A DNA stretch of 64,000 bases from Typha latifolia. Its lineage: Eukaryota; Streptophyta; Magnoliopsida; Poales; Typhaceae. The stretch is taken from NCBI GenBank assembly GCA_019914945.1, contig CM034112.1, positions 457,001-521,000 of the forward strand. Reading direction: 5' to 3'. Below are positions 60,901 through 64,000 of this stretch, piece by piece. The stretch's first letter is position 1. Each line of letters starts with the position of its first letter. The notes below the pieces were generated by a model that saw only the letters and a program-made list of their open reading frames with translations, was not told where the DNA came from and did no database searches. Made by a program: the position numbers and the translations under genes.

Positions 60901-63900
60901 TCTTGACATCCTTCTTCAGGTAAGCCTAGTATATGCACTGTGTCTTATTCTTCTTTTTGTCTCTATGTAGCATGTCAATTTTCTAATGCTTCATGATATT
61001 TGTGCAGACCACTTTTATTAACTCGATAGATGCACCATCGTTGGCATTATTGGTACCTATTGTTCACAGAGGATTGAGGGAGAGAAGTGCCGACACTAAG
61101 AAGAAAGCTGCTCAGATAGTTGGAAATATGTGTTCATTAGTTACTGAACCAAAAGATATGATTCCATACATTGGGTTGCTACTTCCTGAAGTCAAGAAGG
61201 TCAACCCCCAAACCCCACCCAAACACAAATACAGACACCCGCTGAACTAGTAGTATCACTACTACACACATTCACATGTTTTGACTTGTTGAATTGATAC
61301 TTTGGCTCATCCAATAGGTACTGGTAGATCCTATACCTGAAGTTCGGTCGGTTGCTGCCAGAGCTCTTGGGTCTCTTATCAAAGGAATGGGAGAAGAGAA
61401 CTTTCCTGATCTTGTTGCATGGTTATTAGATACACTCAAATCTGACATCAGTAATGTTGAGCGATCTGGAGCTGCCCAAGGATTAAGCGAGGTAACAACA
61501 TAATACTTTTATGCTTCTTTTTATTCCTAGTATTAGCAATATAATATTTTTTTTTGCCTAAATGGAAATGCATGAGACCTGATAGGTTGCAGTAGTCGAG
61601 TTATGGTAGCTTGATGCAATGACGGTGCTAAATCTCAGGACTTTAGAGTTTAGGGCATAAAATTAGATAAACTAAATTGTATTTTTAGATAGTTCCTTAT
61701 CTAGGATGGAATGCTAACAATTTAGATGTATTTCTTTATAAAAATTCTAGTCATTTATAAAAGCTTTAAAAGTGTAAGCTAAAATATTTTTCTTTTTCTT
61801 TTTAATTTTCTTGGGAATCATGCTATGATGACTTCCTTATTTTGGGAAGAGATAAATTACACCTAGACTCTCTGAACTGTTGACCATTTCCCCATTAACC
61901 CCTTCATTTTTTTTTGTGATACATTGACCTTTTTAACCATGGAAAGCCTCCGAATTCCCATTCTACTAGCTATTCGTCAAATTTGTTCATTAAAATGTGA
62001 CATATGAGTGCCACATGATCAAATGTTAGGTTTTTTTAGGGACTATTTTACTCTTATTTTTAAGCAAAGAAAGGGAAAAGTTAAGAGTAAAATGATCATT
62101 TGAAATTTTCCATTAACACTGTCCAGAGGGTGGGAGGTTTTCCATAATTTAAGAGGCCAATGTATACAAAAAAATGAGGGTTGCATGTGGAAATGGGCAA
62201 TAGTTTGAGGGGTGCTAGTGTAATTATCCCTTTTGAGAAAGCATCCTTTAATTGACTTACTATAACAAAGTAATAACCACACACTTAACTCTCATTGGAC
62301 CATGTTATGTCTTCAACTGGTTTTCAGTAGCTTCAACTTTTATCTGTAAAATTTGTATCTTTATGCTACATTTTCCAATCAGTTGGATCACATGGATATA
62401 AGCTACATGATGCAACATGTATAAATGGTAAAGTTCAATGCTTACAGAACCCTATGGAGAAAGGACATTTTGTCACTCATTTCAGAAATGAACCCTATGG
62501 AGATAGGACAAGATTTAGACATGAATTTATATCGGTTATATAAGATCTGGGCTTAGCAGTACTACTGCATACATGGAATGAAAATCTGGTTTGAATTTAA
62601 GCTGCTATATGCTAATGGCTGAATGCTATCCATATTTGTCAGGGAGTGTATGAATGTGATCCTACTAGTAAAATCCGAATGTGAAGCATATTCTAAGCCT
62701 CTCAAGTCTGACTATTTTAGGGTGGTTGCTGACGCCATAATTGATTTCTGACATGGAAACAAAATAAGACCCATAACACAGATCTAATTTGGAATTAAAA
62801 ATCAGTAAGCAAAATTGTGAGTTTAACTTAGACATGTTAGTGGTGACAACTGACAAAAAGAAGAATGTTATGGGTTACAAAGACATGAAATTAGATTGAT
62901 GTATCTGCTGCAACAACTTTCGTAACCTTATTCACTTCAGGAATAATTTTTTTCTTATTCTGTAATATAACTTTTTATTTTAGAATGACATCTAAACATC
63001 ATAATAACTTTATTTAAGAATACAAACACTATTTATTGAAATTACATCTTATACTATACACTAACCCAATTACTAATTTACCATTGATATTTATCTGGTG
63101 GCATCAATCTACTTTATATCAAATTAAAGAATATTTATTGTACTTTTATAAAAATAAAATACCCTTTTAATTTTTTTCCTTTATTTTATATCACATCGAA
63201 AGTAATTATTGCACTCTTACTGTAGAATACTAGTGAAGATAGGAATAATTATTCTTAGAAAAAATTTCTCATTTTAGTAATAATAAATATGAATTTCTAT
63301 TTCTATTTCAACCCTAGTTCACATGTGATCGAGTCCTAAGCAGGATAAGTAGGGGAAAATATGGAATTCTTGGCAGCACATGTCAAGAAACCTTTCCTAA
63401 AGTAGCTAGAGAATTGTCACTTGCCTTGATAATATGACTAGCCTGAGCTGTAGCAACCATGACCTGATTTGCATTCTTGATTGTAATACAGTAGATATCC
63501 GTTATTGTCCCATTTTTCAGGTCTTGACTGCGCTTGGTAAAGAATATTTTGAGCGAATTCTTCCTGATATCATCCGGAATTGCTCTCATCAGAAGGCATC
63601 TGTTCGCGATGGACATCTGACCCTTTTTAGGGTAACTTCGTAACCCTAAATTATACTATCTCTTTATGATTATGATGGCATTTCTCCTCCATGTATCTAA
63701 CTGAAAATATTGGCATATAGTACTTGCCGAGGTCGTTAGGAGTTATGTTTCAAAACTATTTGCAAGTTGTTCTTCCTGCAATATTAGATGGTGAGTCAAA
63801 TTTTGAGCATTATATCCTGTCATATTGATCATTATGGAAGACTCTAATCAGGGTTACCTTTTCAGGGCTTGCTGATGAAAATGAATCTGTTCGAGATGCA

Positions 63901-64000
63901 GCACTTTGTGCTGGGCATGTTTTTGTGGAACATTATGCAACAACGTTTGTTCCCATAAGATCCCTTCTTGATGTTGTTTCATATGTGCTATATTTATTTA
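42941..64000 (+). CDS. GCN1: eIF-2-alpha kinase activator GCN1 (ILITYHIA-type), 5' part, continues past window
   Basis: Exon starts and ends: 42941-43055, 44518-44894, 44991-45122, 45288-45669, 45755-45901, 46006-46190, 46306-46432, 46520-46593, 46908-46987, 47079-47115, 47323-47489, 47731-47914, 48746-48823, 49711-49830, 49928-49987, 51237-51359, 51446-51536, 51619-51797, 53054-53356, 53455-53571, 53680-53781, 53872-54021, 54740-54904, 55087-55263, 56617-56739, 56891-56971, 57057-57173, 57436-57608, 58962-59039, 59127-59274, 60463-60585, 60673-60729, 60809-60919, 61008-61199, 61318-61491, 63521-63631, 63721-63790, 63866-63944. About 1,770 residues are visible of some 2,600-2,700 expected. 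GCN1 binds translating ribosomes and lets uncharged tRNA activate GCN2. It is built of HEAT repeats, seen throughout ([39 protein letters not shown]). The block from [18 protein letters not shown] to [14 protein letters not shown] is the eEF3-like, best conserved part. All joins keep frame and use GT-AG. Introns carry several mobile elements. Confidence 0.97.
48971..49208. repeat. 119-bp tandem duplication in GCN1 intron 13
   Basis: Two adjacent copies start at 48971 (gtatgtggtagaaa) and 49090 (gtatgcggtagaaa). Both contain ttgcaggtttaggttga and cctctcagaaaccatccac. They differ at about a dozen positions. Confidence 0.85.
50448..51014. mobile_element. hAT-like MITE in GCN1 intron 15
   Basis: A perfect 8-bp direct repeat, TTAAAAGC, at 50448-50455 and 51007-51014 flanks 551 bp. 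The ends are imperfect inverted repeats: AATGTTGTGAAAAAGACG on the left, AAATTGTTGAAAAGCGGC from the right on the minus strand. Inside are many gcatatg/tatgcggtc phrases. The ends resemble those of the element at 14243-14805, so both probably belong to one family. No coding capacity is seen. Confidence 0.75.
54173..54585. mobile_element. GC-rich foldback (hAT-like) element in GCN1 intron 22
   Basis: GTCAAGAC occurs at 54173-54180 and 54578-54585 as a candidate 8-bp target duplication. The 397 bp between are much more GC-rich than the intron. They form long inverted arms: gtcgggtgccctagc and gagggagaagatgagatcga near 54317-54360 face their complements near 54450-54495. The outer ends match as catggatggcc and caacgatggcc. 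A (TA)n core lies at about 54376-54406. Open frames on the minus strand here are shadows of the element. Confidence 0.75.
56179..56440. repeat. Perfect-length 131-bp tandem duplication in GCN1 intron 24
   Basis: Copies 56179-56309 and 56310-56440 both start ccttatgcaaatgtcaaata and both end gagttaacaattgg. I see only two base differences (aaccgtcc/aactgtcc and gaatata/gaatgta). The event must be recent. Confidence 0.9.
59805..60431 (+). mobile_element. LTR and primer binding site of a Copia-like retrotransposon remnant in GCN1 intron 30
   Basis: A segment of about 611 bp begins TGTTACGG (59805) and ends TTACCTTCA (60415), the TG...CA ends of an LTR. Four bases later comes TGGTATCAGAGC (60420-60431), the standard primer binding site complementary to the 3' end of initiator tRNA-Met. 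A TATA-like ctctatatatagagg lies at about 60045, as expected for an LTR promoter. No gag-pol or second LTR follows; GCN1 exon 31 starts at 60463. The element is therefore a truncated remnant. Confidence 0.75.
61840..62239. mobile_element. Mutator-like foldback MITE in GCN1 intron 35
   Basis: A 9-bp direct repeat with one mismatch (ttttgggaa at 61840-61848, ttttgagaa at 62231-62239) flanks 382 bp. The arms are long and inverted. The left reads gagataaattacacctagac, ctgttgaccatttcc, then ttgacctttttaacc. The right on the minus strand reads gggataattacactagcacc, ctattgcccatttcc, then ttggcctcttaaatt. Nine-base duplication and long inverted ends fit a Mutator-like non-autonomous element. Confidence 0.8.

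Noticed and set aside
25628..63944. A translation gene cluster (eL21, GATB, GCN1)
   Set aside because: Genes differ in strand, compartment and promoter type and are separated by unrelated genes. Chance co-location is the simpler view.
1..64000. CRISPR arrays, tRNA or rRNA genes, organelle insertions
   Set aside because: Reading through the window I saw no regular spacer arrays, no cloverleaf-type genes I could support and no plastid or mitochondrial gene pieces. A tRNA or covariance-model scan would be decisive.

Overview
The window is nuclear DNA of a flowering plant. Genes are split by AT-rich introns with GT-AG borders, TG/CA-ended and foldback mobile elements sit in introns, and several products are plastid or plant-type proteins. 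Long introns and the style of the encoded proteins suggest a monocot, perhaps a palm, but that is an inference. No bacterial, organellar or viral genome segment is seen. I rebuilt the gene models by hand from splice signals, reading-frame continuity and family knowledge. Every complete model sums to a multiple of three.

Layout: 1-873 holds at most the 3' end of an unidentified gene. 2030-7666 (+) is a thylakoid C-terminal processing peptidase (CtpA type, 13 exons). 9647-16654 (+) is an AMBRA1-like WD40 protein with a 5'UTR intron. 18409-23409 (-) is a pfkB-family sugar/nucleoside kinase (12 exons). 24360-25128 (+) is a small coiled-coil protein of unknown role. 25628-27330 (+) is ribosomal protein eL21. 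29655-33200 (-) is a secreted neprosin-domain peptidase (7 exons). 36883-40013 (+) is organellar Glu/Asp-tRNA amidotransferase subunit B (8 exons). 42941 to beyond the right edge (+) is the 5' two thirds of GCN1, with 38 exons visible.

The genes are not an operon or functional cluster. Three act in translation (eL21 in cytosolic ribosomes, GATB in organellar Gln-tRNA supply, GCN1 in sensing stalled ribosomes through GCN2), but each has its own promoter region and this looks like coincidence.

The accessory interest lies mainly in introns and spacers. There are two hAT-like MITEs, each with a perfect 8-bp target duplication. There is a GC-rich foldback element and a Mutator-like foldback with a 9-bp duplication. 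A Copia-type LTR plus primer binding site ends only about 30 bp before a GCN1 exon. Several young tandem duplications lie inside introns. Other points are a GC-AG intron in the kinase gene, mini upstream ORFs that touch the AMBRA1-like start codon, and a possible frameshift at the end of the coiled-coil gene. I found no convincing new multi-gene system.
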